Part shown: one piece after another, positions 27,677 through 36,197 of the stretch
Numbering within the stretch: position 1 is the first letter of the stretch
Layout: every line of letters starts with the position of its first letter
Assembly (NCBI GenBank): GCA_963677215.1
Contig: OY781919.1
Span: 3,906,001 to 3,970,000, forward strand
Reading direction: 5' to 3'
DNA: 64,000 nucleotides
From: G963676795 sp963677215
GTDB lineage: Bacteria > Desulfobacterota > Desulfuromonadia > Desulfuromonadales > Geopsychrobacteraceae
Program-made: the position numbers and the translations under genes
The notes under the pieces: generated by a model
The model's input: only the letters and a program-made list of their open reading frames with translations
Database searches by the model: none
Told to the model about the DNA's origin: nothing

Positions 27677-27703
27677 ACCTTCTGAATTATCCCAAAAATA
27701 ACC

Positions 27704-28474
27704 TTAACCGGCAACGGTACTGAATCCTGCGTCGACGTAGTGAATCTCGCCGGTGACACCGGAAGCCAGGTCGGAGAGCAGGTAGAGAGTGGCTTTACCG
27801 ACATCTTCGGTCGAAACCAGGCGTCTGAGTGGAGCCAGCTCCTCGGCGCGCTTGAGCTTGTCCTTGAAGTTGGAGATACCGGAAGCGGCCAGGGTCTTGA
27901 TCGGGCCGGCGGAAACCGCATTGACGCGAATCCCCTGTTCGCCGAGCTCTGCCGCCAGGTAACGGACGGAAGATTCCAGGGCGGCCTTGGCGACGCCCAT
28001 GACGTTGTACTGAGGAATTGAACGAACCGAGCCCAGGTAGGTCATGGTCACGATACTGCCACCAGCAGCCATAACCGGCATCGCCGCACGGGTCACGGAA
28101 ACCAGCGAGTAAGCGCTGATGTCAAGTGCCAGCAGGAAGCCGTCACGACTGGTCTGGCTGAATGGTTGCTTGAGGTCTTCACGGTTGGCGTAGGCGATTG
28201 CGTGAACGACAAAATCAACCTGTCCCCACTGAGCTTTCAGCTCGGTGAAAACGGCATTCAGCTCCTCTTCGTTCTGGACATCACAAGGAAGAATAATCGT
28301 TGATCCCAGGCTTTCAGCCAGTGGGCGAACACGCTTCTCCAGTGCCTCGTTCAGATAGGTAAAGGCCAGTTCAGCTCCGGCAGCGTGCAGTTGTTCCGCA
28401 ACACCCCAGGCAATACTTTTATCGTTGGCGACGCCGAGGATTACACCGCGTTTGCCCTTCATCAGTCCTGTCAT
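27704..28474 (-). CDS. fabI: Enoyl-[acyl-carrier-protein] reductase FabI
   Basis: The 256-residue short-chain dehydrogenase-like enzyme catalyses the last, NADH-dependent step of each fatty acid elongation cycle. It has GVANDKSIAWGVAEQL as dinucleotide-binding loop, the catalytic pair in QYNVMGVAKAALE (Tyr-x6-Lys) and the C-terminal SDLASGVTGEIHYVDAGF. These are the FabI signatures that bind triclosan-type inhibitors in other species. AAGGAG lies 8 bases before the ATG. It is a single gene, divergent from leuC. Confidence 0.97.
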   Translation of the reverse strand: MTGLMKGKRGVILGVANDKSIAWGVAEQLHAAGAELAFTYLNEALEKRVRPLAESLGSTIILPCDVQNEEELNAVFTELKAQWGQVDFVVHAIAYANREDLKQPFSQTSRDGFLLALDISAYSLVSVTRAAMPVMAAGGSIVTMTYLGSVRSIPQYNVMGVAKAALESSVRYLAAELGEQGIRVNAVSAGPIKTLAASGISNFKDKLKRAEELAPLRRLVSTEDVGKATLYLLSDLASGVTGEIHYVDAGFSTVAG

Positions 28475-28500
28475 TCAATGGTCTCCTTGTAGTTTCATCA

Positions 28501-28514
28501 TCATTTATAAATGA
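28501..28514. promoter_or_regulatory. Perfect 14-bp palindrome upstream of fabI
   Basis: TCATTTATAAATGA is self-complementary and lies 27 bases before the fabI start. It could be an operator or an AT-rich promoter element; no regulator can be named. Confidence 0.25.
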
Positions 28515-28660
28515 ACATGACTTTTTATCAAAAGCTGCCGGCAAAGGCAAGACCCCTTGTACCTTGCTGAAATCTCAACTTTTTTCGAACGACATCTACC
28601 CACACGGATAAAGATCATTTAGACTGTCTGGAGTAGCCACGAAACCAAGGAGTCGAATGA

Positions 28661-30070
28661 ATGAAACAGACACTTTACGACAAACTCTGGGCCAGCCATG
28701 TCGTCAGCGAAGATACCGATGGCACCTGTCTGCTATATATTGATCGCCAGTTGCTCCATGAGGTCACCTCACCACAGGCATTTGAGGGGCTGCGCCTGGC
28801 TGGACGCGCCCCCTGGCGCAGAGAAGCCAACCTGGCGGTCCCCGATCACAACGTCCCGACGGAAAACCGCGCTCAGGGCGTCAGCGATCCGGTCTCAAAG
28901 ATCCAGATTGAAACGCTGGAGAAAAACTGTCATGAATTCGGCATCACCCTGTTCGGTATGGACGATCCCCGCCAGGGGATCGTCCACGTCATCGGTCCAG
29001 AACAGGGAGCCACCCTGCCAGGCATGACCATCGTCTGCGGTGATTCCCATACCGCAACTCACGGTGCCTTCGGGGCTCTCGCCTTCGGGATTGGCACCTC
29101 GGAGGTCGAACATGTTTTGGCCACCCAGTGCCTGATCCAGAAAAAGTCCAAATCGATGCTGGTTGAAGTCAATGGTGAGTTGCCGGCCTGCCTGACCGCC
29201 AAGGATATCATTCTGGCGACGATCGGTCGCATCGGCACTGCCGGCGGCACCGGCTACACCATCGAATTTGGTGGCTCGGCAATTCGCAGCCTGTCGATGG
29301 AAGGACGTATGACGGTCTGCAACATGGCGATCGAAGCCGGGGCGCGGGCGGGAATCATCGCTGTCGACCAGACAACCATCGACTACATCAAGGGACGCCC
29401 CTACGCGCCGAGCGGTGAACTGTGGGAAAAAGCCGTAGTCAGCTGGCTCGAACTGAAAAGCGATCCGGATGCTGAATACGACCGCGTTGTCCGGATCGAT
29501 GCCCGCGATCTCCAGCCACAGGTCACCTGGGGGACCTCACCGGAAATGGTCATCACAGTTGATGAGAAGATTCCCGATCCTGCGGCAGAAGCCGATCCGA
29601 CTAAACGCGAAAGCATCCAGGCCGCGCTGAAATACATGGGCCTTGAGCCCGGCACGCCAATCACCGAGATCTCGCCCGATATCATCTTCATCGGCTCCTG
29701 CACCAACGGCCGCATCGAGGACCTGCGTGCCGTCGCCGCCGTCGTCAAAGGGCGCAAGGTCGCGGCCAATATCAAACAGGCACTCGTCGTGCCCGGCTCA
29801 GGTCTGGTCAAGCAGCAGGCCGAAGTGGAAGGCCTCGACAAGATCCTCATCGACGCCGGTTTCGAATGGCGTGAACCCGGCTGTTCCATGTGCCTAGCCA
29901 TGAACAACGATCGTCTGGCTCCGGGTGAACGTTGCGCCTCGACCTCGAATCGTAACTTCGAGGGACGTCAGGGACAGGGAGGTCGGACCCACCTGGTCAG
30001 CCCGGCCATGGCTGCTGCGGCAGCTGTTACAGGACACTTTGTCGACGTGCGCCAACTGGAGGTGAAATAA
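28661..30070 (+). CDS. leuC: 3-isopropylmalate dehydratase large subunit LeuC
   Basis: The 469-residue aconitase-family protein has the [4Fe-4S] cysteines in FIGSCTNGRIEDL and GCSMCLAMNNDRL. It also has the active-site HVVSEDTDGTCLLYIDRQLLHE segment at the N-terminus and the AGRAPWRREAN motif. It isomerises 2- to 3-isopropylmalate in leucine synthesis, with LeuD. The length matches the E. coli-type single-family LeuC (466), not the archaeal/homoaconitase type. AAGGAG lies 8 bases upstream. leuD begins one base after the stop region. Confidence 0.96.
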   Translation: MKQTLYDKLWASHVVSEDTDGTCLLYIDRQLLHEVTSPQAFEGLRLAGRAPWRREANLAVPDHNVPTENRAQGVSDPVSKIQIETLEKNCHEFGITLFGMDDPRQGIVHVIGPEQGATLPGMTIVCGDSHTATHGAFGALAFGIGTSEVEHVLATQCLIQKKSKSMLVEVNGELPACLTAKDIILATIGRIGTAGGTGYTIEFGGSAIRSLSMEGRMTVCNMAIEAGARAGIIAVDQTTIDYIKGRPYAPSGELWEKAVVSWLELKSDPDAEYDRVVRIDARDLQPQVTWGTSPEMVITVDEKIPDPAAEADPTKRESIQAALKYMGLEPGTPITEISPDIIFIGSCTNGRIEDLRAVAAVVKGRKVAANIKQALVVPGSGLVKQQAEVEGLDKILIDAGFEWREPGCSMCLAMNNDRLAPGERCASTSNRNFEGRQGQGGRTHLVSPAMAAAAAVTGHFVDVRQLEVK

Positions 30071-30071
30071 G

Positions 30072-30713
30072 ATGAATAAATTTACCAGCTTTAACGGACT
30101 GGTCGCCCCACTCGATCGGGCCAACATTGATACTGACGCGATCATCCCGAAGCAGTTCCTCAAATCGATTGAACGAACCGGCTTCGGCCCCTACCTGTTT
30201 GATGAATGGCGTTACCTTGACCACGGTGAACCAGGCATGGACTGCACTCATCGCCCCCTGAATACAGAGTTTGTCCTCAACCAGCCGCAATACAAAGGAG
30301 CGAGCATCCTGCTGACCCGAGCCAACTTCGGCTGCGGCTCATCACGGGAACATGCGCCCTGGGCACTGCTCGATTTCGGCATCAGAACGATCCTTGCGCC
30401 GAGCTTTGCCGATATCTTCTACAACAACTGCTTCAAGAACGGAATTCTGCCGATCGTCCTGGACGATGCGCTCATCGACAAGCTGTTCTCAGCGGTTGGC
30501 AGCAATGCCGGATTCAAGCTGGATATCGATCTGGAAAACCAGCAGATCGTGCGACCTGATGGCGAAATCATCAGCTTTGACATCGACCCGTTCCGCAAAC
30601 ATTGCCTGCTCAACGGCCTGGACGACATCGGCCTGACCCTGCAGAAAATCGACAATATCAAAGACTACGAAAACCGCCATCGCCAGGCCGCGCCCTGGCT
30701 GTTCGGCAACTAA
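30072..30713 (+). CDS. leuD: 3-isopropylmalate dehydratase small subunit LeuD
   Basis: The 213-residue swivel-domain protein has NIDTDAIIPKQFLKSI, the conserved NFGCGSSREHAPWAL loop and FYNNCFKNGILP. It completes the isopropylmalate isomerase with LeuC. It starts directly after leuC, and the pair is closed by a terminator. leuA and leuB are not in this window. Confidence 0.96.
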   Translation: MNKFTSFNGLVAPLDRANIDTDAIIPKQFLKSIERTGFGPYLFDEWRYLDHGEPGMDCTHRPLNTEFVLNQPQYKGASILLTRANFGCGSSREHAPWALLDFGIRTILAPSFADIFYNNCFKNGILPIVLDDALIDKLFSAVGSNAGFKLDIDLENQQIVRPDGEIISFDIDPFRKHCLLNGLDDIGLTLQKIDNIKDYENRHRQAAPWLFGN

Positions 30714-30717
30714 AACG

Positions 30718-30745
30718 AAAGGCCCTGGATATTTCCAGGGCCTTT
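30718..30745 (+). terminator. Terminator of leuCD
   Basis: AAAGGCCCTGG pairs perfectly with CCAGGGCCTTT around a 6-base loop, followed by TTTTCAG, five bases past the leuD stop. Confidence 0.92.
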
Positions 30746-30780
30746 TCAGTTTCAGCCTGCACAACTATAATCTAAAAAGA

Positions 30781-31272
30781 TCATTCAAAGTCCTTGATCA
30801 CCGCATTTTTCTTCAGCAGCGTCTTCGACTTCTCCTTGGTAATCTCTTTTCTTTTCAGAGCATTATTGTAACGTCTGTGATCATCATCGGTGATCAGCTC
30901 GAGCGGCTCAACCTTGACCGGCTTGCCGTCATCGCCGACGGCAACCATGGTGAAGTAGCAGGTATTGGTATGAGAAACGACCTGTTTACGGATGTCTTCG
31001 GTGACGACCTTAATACCAATCTCCATCGATGATGTACCGACGTAGTTGACGTTGGCAAAAAATGTCACCAGGCTGCCGACAGGAATCGGTCTCTTAAAGA
31101 GAACCATATCGACCGACAGGGTCACGACGTACTGGCCACTGTAACGAGAAGCACAGGCAAAGGCGACCTCATCAAGCATCTTCAGCAGCTGACCACCATG
31201 CAGATTACCACTGAAATTTGCCATACCAGGGGTAATCAGAACTGACATATTCAAAGACTTGTTTTCCTGCAT
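30781..31272 (-). CDS. Acyl-CoA thioesterase, hotdog fold (YciA/BACH type)
   Basis: The 163-residue protein has the hotdog motif ANFSGNLHGGQLLKMLDEVAFACASRYSG, with the N/DxxG and GGxxL/D features of acyl-CoA hydrolases, and SVDMVLFKRPIPVGSLV in the next strand. It hydrolyses acyl-CoA thioesters, recycling CoA. A basic Lys-rich C-terminal tail of about 30 residues follows. The start at 31272 has GGAG 5 bases upstream; a longer frame to 31341 does not fit the family. Confidence 0.88.
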   Translation of the reverse strand: MQENKSLNMSVLITPGMANFSGNLHGGQLLKMLDEVAFACASRYSGQYVVTLSVDMVLFKRPIPVGSLVTFFANVNYVGTSSMEIGIKVVTEDIRKQVVSHTNTCYFTMVAVGDDGKPVKVEPLELITDDDHRRYNNALKRKEITKEKSKTLLKKNAVIKDFE

Positions 31273-31505
31273 AAGCTCTCCATTTTCTATAAAAAATAAA
31301 CCATCCGCCATTTCATCTCGGCCGAGAAGATACTTTAACACAAACTTCTCTCAGCGATGCTCTGCATCTTACCTTGAGAGACATTTCTTTAAAGCCAGGA
31401 TGAACATACTCTAAACATTTGTGACATTAGCTCTTTGAGCAGAGTTAATGTATGATTGTAGAGACATGAAAATAATCTCTTTTCCGAAACAAGGTGGGGG
31501 CACGT

Positions 31506-31814
31506 ATGAGTTCTTCCGATTATGAAAAAAACAAAGTAAAACTCACTCAGGATTACCGCAAACTCCTCAAAGATGCCGAAGATCTGCTCTCCAGTCTGCC
31601 GGGCGAACTGAATGACAAAACATCCGAAGCGAAAGCCAGACTGGAAGAAACCGTCGGTCAGCTCAAGAGCAGCTACGGCAGCGCGGCAGACAAGGTCCAG
31701 GAACAGATCAAAAAATCGGACCAGCTGATCCGGGACTACCCATACCAGGCGGCAGGAATCTCCCTCGGTGTTGGTTTTCTCATTGGCCTGCTGCTCAATC
31801 GCGGAAATCGCTAG
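31506..31814 (+). CDS. DUF883-type membrane-anchored protein (YqjD/ElaB-like)
   Basis: The 102-residue protein is a long charged helix (residues 10-75, with repeated KDAEDLL and KARLEETVGQLK patterns) ending in a single transmembrane helix (AAGISLGVGFLIGLLL). That is the plan of YqjD/ElaB, C-tail-anchored inner-membrane proteins that associate with ribosomes in stationary phase in E. coli. The ATG at 31506 has AGGTGG upstream. It is the first of three tightly packed genes. Confidence 0.82.
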   Translation: MSSSDYEKNKVKLTQDYRKLLKDAEDLLSSLPGELNDKTSEAKARLEETVGQLKSSYGSAADKVQEQIKKSDQLIRDYPYQAAGISLGVGFLIGLLLNRGNR

Positions 31815-32182
31815 TGCTGCCGACCAGACAGGAGTTCAGCAGCTTCTGGCACAATGTCGCCGCCCTGCTGTGGAATCGTCTCGAGCTGTTCAGCCTGGAA
31901 CTCAGAGAGGAACAGGAACGTTTCTTTCGCCTGGCATTCCTTTGCCTGTTCAGCCTGGCGATCCTGCTGATCGGGATTGTCTCGCTGCTGCTGGCGCTGC
32001 TGCTGGCCATTCCTCAAGAGTCAAGACCTCTGACCTGCCTGATTGCCGGTATTCTCTGTATCATCCTGGGGATTTTCGGCTGGTGGCGCCTGAAGAGAAG
32101 GCTTTCTAAGGACCCTCTGCCATTTGCAACGATCCGCAACGAGATACGAAAAGACCTGGGGGGGAACGATGGCCGGTCATAA
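31814..32182 (+). CDS. YqjE-like membrane protein (phage holin/YqjE family)
   Basis: The 122-residue protein has an amphipathic N-terminal helix and two long transmembrane helices (about residues 40-65 and 72-92), followed by a basic cytoplasmic tail. This matches the YqjE family, which usually follows a DUF883 gene. The GTG start shares a base with the upstream stop codon (TAGTG), giving tight coupling. Family function is unknown. Confidence 0.8.
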   Translation: MLPTRQEFSSFWHNVAALLWNRLELFSLELREEQERFFRLAFLCLFSLAILLIGIVSLLLALLLAIPQESRPLTCLIAGILCIILGIFGWWRLKRRLSKDPLPFATIRNEIRKDLGGNDGRS

Positions 32183-32351
32183 GCGGGAAACGCAAAAACG
32201 AGAACTGGTCCTGCAGGGACAATTGCTGCGTTACAATCTGAAATTTCAGATATTGAACACCAGACAGCAACTGATCCAGACCGAACAGAACCTGAGGATG
32301 GTCGGCCGAATCATCCGCGCTCTCAGTAACTTCCGTCACAGAGAGCGCTAA
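32169..32351 (+). CDS. Small YqjK-like basic protein
   Basis: This 60-residue, strongly basic helical protein (KRETQKREL near the start, RIIRALSNFRHRER at the end) is third in the YqjD-YqjE order, where a YqjK-type protein is expected. It overlaps the YqjE-like gene by 14 bases and has a G-rich ribosome site at the ATG. Its stop lies 15 bases from the convergent ilvH stop. Confidence 0.65.
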   Translation: MAGHKRETQKRELVLQGQLLRYNLKFQILNTRQQLIQTEQNLRMVGRIIRALSNFRHRER

Positions 32352-32366
32352 AACAGCAGGAAAACC

Positions 32367-32837
32367 TTATTTCTCCATCGCCGTGACCCCGGTCCGGGCA
32401 ATCTCGACGACATGTTCCCAACCGACTTCGTTGATGAATTCATCGATGGTTCGGGTCGACCCGGAGACCTGGACCAGCTGGATATCTTCATTCATCTGTT
32501 CCAGGATCTCAATATTGTAGTGCTTGAGGAACCCCTCTAGCTCAGGAGCATCGATCTCCAGCTTGATGATCGCCACCTCCCGCCAATAGCTGTGTTCCGT
32601 ATCAAGCTCCTTGGCGGAAATAACCTCGGTGAACTTTTCCAGCTGCTTGAGGACCTGAACTACCTTGGCGTCGTCATTTTCCTCCAGGGTGATGGTCATC
32701 CGGCTGACTCCCGGAATCCGCGAACGGCAGACGGTCAGGGTGTCAACGTTGTACATCTTCTTGCGGATCAGCATGGAGATCTTGTTGAGAACGCCCGGAT
32801 GGTCGAGTGTAAATGCCAGTATTGCTCTCCGCTTCAT
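32367..32837 (-). CDS. ilvH: Acetolactate synthase small (regulatory) subunit
   Basis: The 156-residue protein has an N-terminal ACT domain (ILAFTLDHPGVLNKISMLIRKK, with the valine-binding DHPGVL region) and a second ACT-like half (VAIIKLEIDAPELEGFL). It activates IlvB and confers valine feedback inhibition. Its start overlaps ilvB by 4 bases (ATGA). No ilvC follows in this window. Confidence 0.95.
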   Translation of the reverse strand: MKRRAILAFTLDHPGVLNKISMLIRKKMYNVDTLTVCRSRIPGVSRMTITLEENDDAKVVQVLKQLEKFTEVISAKELDTEHSYWREVAIIKLEIDAPELEGFLKHYNIEILEQMNEDIQLVQVSGSTRTIDEFINEVGWEHVVEIARTGVTAMEK

Positions 32838-34597
32838 GCCGCATCCTCCTGAGAATCTGTTGCGCCCGCTTTCTTCGGATGCCTGACCATCATATCTTCA
32901 AAGCCGCTGCCGGCCGGAATCATCGGCAGAACCACTTCGGCAGGATCACAAATAAATTCAAGAACCATCGGGCCCTGATGGGCCACCGCTTTTTCAAGCG
33001 CCGGCGTAACATCCTCAAGGTTCTCCACCTTGATATAAGGCAGGCTATAGGCCTGGGCAATCAAGCCGAAATCGGGACTGTGCATCGGGGTTCCGGCGTA
33101 ACGGCCGTCAAAGAAGAAGGTCTGCCACTGGCGAACCATTCCCAGGTAACCGTTGTTCAGAATGACGATCTTGACATCGATCTGCTGCTCCATGATGGTG
33201 CCGAGCTCCTGAATATTCATCTGGAAGCTGCCGTCCCCGCTGATCGACCAGACCCGCTCATCGGGACGGGCCAGCTTAACCCCGATCGCCATCGGCAGAG
33301 AACAGCCCATGGTACCGGCACCACCGGAGCCAAACCAGCTGTTCGGCGTCTGATAGTTGTAAAACCGGGCACACATCATCTGATGCTGACCAACATCAGG
33401 AACGATCAGATCCCTGCCAGCGGTAACCTCCGAGAGGCGATGAATTATGGTCTTCATCATCAATCTGCCGTCTTCACCAACACCTGTTTCGATCTCTTCC
33501 TTCAGGTCTTGAGCCATGACTTGACGGAATCCTTCGATCTTTTCCAGCCAGCGCCGCCGTGGCTTACTGGTCAGCATCGGCTCCCCGAGCAGGACGTGAA
33601 GAGTCCGGTAAACATCAGCATTAATGGCCAGACTGGTTTTGACATTCTTGTCGATCTCCGACGGATCGATCTCGACATGGATGACCTCGGCATTCTGGGC
33701 ATATTCATTGAGCTTGCCGGTCACCCGGTCATCGAAACGCATACCGAAAGAGATCAGCAGATCCGCCTCCATAATCGCCCGGTTGGCTTCAACAGTCCCG
33801 TGCATCCCCATCATGCCGAGGCTCAAGGGATGGTCAGCCGGTATGGCGGAAAGACCGTGAAAGGTAAAGGCCACGGGAATATTCATCTGCTCGGCAAACT
33901 TGCGCAGCAGCTCACCGGCATTGCTGTTGATAACGCCATGGCCGCAGAAAAGCACCGGACGCTCGCTTCTGTTGATCAGGTCAACCGCTTTCTTGATCGC
34001 ATCACGCTCCGGTGTCGGGGTAAAAATATAGCCCGGTAGATCCGGCTTGTAGGATTCGAAATCGAAGCTGTAACTATCACCGACATGTTCATTCTGAATA
34101 TCCTTGGGAACATCAATGACGACCGGTCCGGATCGGCCGGTTTTGGCGACATAAAAACCTTCATGAACTGTCTCTTCCAGCAGTTCCGGCTCCAACGGCA
34201 TGTAGGCCTGCTTACAGATCGGCATCATAACACCGACGACATCACTTTCCTGAAAGGCGTCAGTCGCTATGACCCCAGTCGCAACCTGACCGGTAATAGC
34301 CACCATCGGGATCGAATCCATATAGGCGTCAGCAATCCCGGTCACCAGGTTCATCGCCCCTGGACCGGATGTCGCCAGACAGACCCCAACCTGAGGTGTC
34401 TCCGTTGACAATGACGCCCGGGACAATCCCTGAGCCATAAAGGTGGCACCCTGCTCATGGCGGGACATCACAAACTTGAAACCACCGAGCCGCTCCATTT
34501 CGTCGAAAATCGGCATGATCGTGCCACCGGTGTAGCCGAACAGAAACTGAACTTTCTGATCCTTCAGCGCCTTGAGTAATAACTCTTTACCCGTCAT
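32834..34597 (-). CDS. ilvB: Acetolactate synthase large subunit
   Basis: The 587-residue thiamine-diphosphate enzyme condenses pyruvate to acetolactate (valine/leucine) or with 2-ketobutyrate (isoleucine). The catalytic Glu lies in the RHEQGATFMAQGLSRAS loop, the FAD/central domain in the middle, and the ThDP/Mg motif is GDGSFQMNIQEL ... NNGYLGMV. The length and the paired ACT subunit distinguish it from the catabolic enzyme. The start has GGGG 6 bases upstream. I saw no T-box or leader-peptide structure upstream. Confidence 0.96.
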   Translation of the reverse strand: MTGKELLLKALKDQKVQFLFGYTGGTIMPIFDEMERLGGFKFVMSRHEQGATFMAQGLSRASLSTETPQVGVCLATSGPGAMNLVTGIADAYMDSIPMVAITGQVATGVIATDAFQESDVVGVMMPICKQAYMPLEPELLEETVHEGFYVAKTGRSGPVVIDVPKDIQNEHVGDSYSFDFESYKPDLPGYIFTPTPERDAIKKAVDLINRSERPVLFCGHGVINSNAGELLRKFAEQMNIPVAFTFHGLSAIPADHPLSLGMMGMHGTVEANRAIMEADLLISFGMRFDDRVTGKLNEYAQNAEVIHVEIDPSEIDKNVKTSLAINADVYRTLHVLLGEPMLTSKPRRRWLEKIEGFRQVMAQDLKEEIETGVGEDGRLMMKTIIHRLSEVTAGRDLIVPDVGQHQMMCARFYNYQTPNSWFGSGGAGTMGCSLPMAIGVKLARPDERVWSISGDGSFQMNIQELGTIMEQQIDVKIVILNNGYLGMVRQWQTFFFDGRYAGTPMHSPDFGLIAQAYSLPYIKVENLEDVTPALEKAVAHQGPMVLEFICDPAEVVLPMIPAGSGFEDMMVRHPKKAGATDSQEDAA

Positions 34598-34965
34598 ATC
34601 AACCCCTGCTACTAAGAAAATTTGTCATTCCTCTTATGCAATAAGCAACTATAACAAACAAGGTAATAATTCTAATAGTAGAAAAATGCAATTTAACGAT
34701 TTTTTAGCGAATGGTGAATCATTAATTGCCTCAACAGATCGGCAAGTTTACAGAAAGATAAATCCAACGAGGTTACAATAAGATAGACTTTCAGAAAATT
34801 CGATGCAATGAGGAAATATTGTTCTATTGGTTGTGGACAAATCAAGGACTGCACAAAGCCATTGACCATGACATGTCATGGCAAACGGCTCTGTGCTGAT
34901 CAAACGGGCGAATTTTGCAACGGCCTCCTTCAGTTATCACGGCTCCTGAAGGCAAACCCCGCTCG
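34598..34965. other. Intergenic region upstream of ilvB
   Basis: These 368 bases carry an AT-rich likely ilvB promoter region (34620-34800) and a short palindrome ATGACATGTCAT inside a larger imperfect repeat near 34860-34890, just past the histidine kinase stop. No gene or known riboswitch was recognised. Confidence 0.35.
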
Positions 34966-35973
34966 CTACTGAACCATAGGCAGATACATGGTGAAACAGT
35001 TTCCCGTCTCTGAACTGACGACACGGACCGTACCGCCGTGATCCTCGGCAACCGCCTTGACAACTGCCAGACCGATACCACTGCCATTTCGGCCCATCTG
35101 CTTTTTAGTATAAAACGGCTCAAAAAGATGAGCAAGATCAGCCTCGCTGATCGGCGCTCCGTCGTCAGACACGCTCAGCAGCAGATATTCTCCGGAGGAA
35201 ATCTCAAGACGTGCTGACTCAGCCTCTGCAACAGAACGGACATCCGTCGTCAGTTCGATGCGACCCTCACCGGCAAGTGACTCAGCGGCATTCTGAACCA
35301 GGTTGATGATACATTTGCCAAGATGGACCGAAGAGCAGAGGGTTTTTGTATCCTTATCGGTCAGCTTGGTTTCAACCCGGATTCCCGGATAAAGCTTGCA
35401 CAACTGTTCCCAGTCCTGCGATTGAAGGCTTTCAAGAGCCAGAGCGTTTACTGCATTCGCATTGCGATAGGCTGCAATATCACGTGACGCTGTCAACAGA
35501 TCAGACACCGAGACCGCGGCCCGCAACCCCGACTCATGAATAACACCGATCGGCTTGCGCAACGAACTGTCAGCCGGCAGCTGCATAAGAAGTAGTTCCG
35601 GATAACTGACCAGACCGGACAGGATATTATTCAGATCGTGAGCAATCCCGCCAGCCATCTGGCCAACCAGGGCCTGCCTGGCAAGTCGATGAGACTCTTC
35701 AGAACAGTCAGCCACAGGGCTGCTCCCTTGCCCTGCCTGAAAATTGGCCTTCAAGCGCTGATTTTGCAACAACAGATAAGCAAGAACAGCGATCAGCAGA
35801 ACAATAATAATCAACGCAAAATAACACAGAGGACTCAGTCCTGAAGCGACGTCTGAATCGCCTGCCGCCAGTGCCGGCCGGGCCAGAAGCCATACAATCG
35901 CCATGAGCATCAGAAAGGTTATCTCTTTGGAGAAATGGCTGCCTGCAATGAAAGTAGAAACACGAGATTTCAT
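34966..35973 (-). CDS. Orphan membrane histidine kinase without sensor domain
   Basis: The 335-residue protein has two hydrophobic helices (about residues 18-38, signal-like, and 50-70) separated by only some 12 residues. There is therefore no room for a periplasmic sensor. The kinase core follows: H-box VGQMAGGIAHDLNNILSGL near residue 105, N-box LVQNAAES, G1/F boxes (SDDGAPISEADLAHLFEPFYTKK) and G2 GSGIGLAVVKAVAEDHGG. No response regulator is adjacent. It may sense membrane state or be driven by a partner. Confidence 0.88.
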   Translation of the reverse strand: MKSRVSTFIAGSHFSKEITFLMLMAIVWLLARPALAAGDSDVASGLSPLCYFALIIIVLLIAVLAYLLLQNQRLKANFQAGQGSSPVADCSEESHRLARQALVGQMAGGIAHDLNNILSGLVSYPELLLMQLPADSSLRKPIGVIHESGLRAAVSVSDLLTASRDIAAYRNANAVNALALESLQSQDWEQLCKLYPGIRVETKLTDKDTKTLCSSVHLGKCIINLVQNAAESLAGEGRIELTTDVRSVAEAESARLEISSGEYLLLSVSDDGAPISEADLAHLFEPFYTKKQMGRNGSGIGLAVVKAVAEDHGGTVRVVSSETGNCFTMYLPMVQ

Positions 35974-36143
35974 ATCTCCCCCATCGTTTTGCTAACAGTA
36001 GCGAATTTTCAGAGCAGGATTTTCATTTGAAGAGACAGAGACCAGACAAATATTAGAATACACACACTCTAACACAATATCTTTAGCTTTGTTGTGACTT
36101 TTTTTGCAAATTCAGACAATCATCTATTTCTATCAATATGAAT

Positions 36144-36184
36144 GATCTGAATCTTCCGGACCGGTCCCCCGGAAGATTCAGATC
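36144..36184 (-). terminator. Perfect 16-bp inverted repeat after the TRAP permease gene
   Basis: GATCTGAATCTTCCGG and its exact complement surround a 9-base loop, 13 bases past the permease stop. The T-run is poor, so termination may be weak, but the stem is strong enough to protect mRNA ends. Confidence 0.6.
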
Positions 36185-36197
36185 ACAGAGCAGAGGA

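Noticed and set aside
32813..34039. 408-codon open frame on the plus strand
   Set aside because: It is antisense to ilvB/ilvH, whose conserved motifs fix the true strand.
34598..34800. T-box or leader-peptide attenuator before ilvB
   Set aside because: No T-box core sequence, terminator/antiterminator pair or run of branched-chain codons was found.
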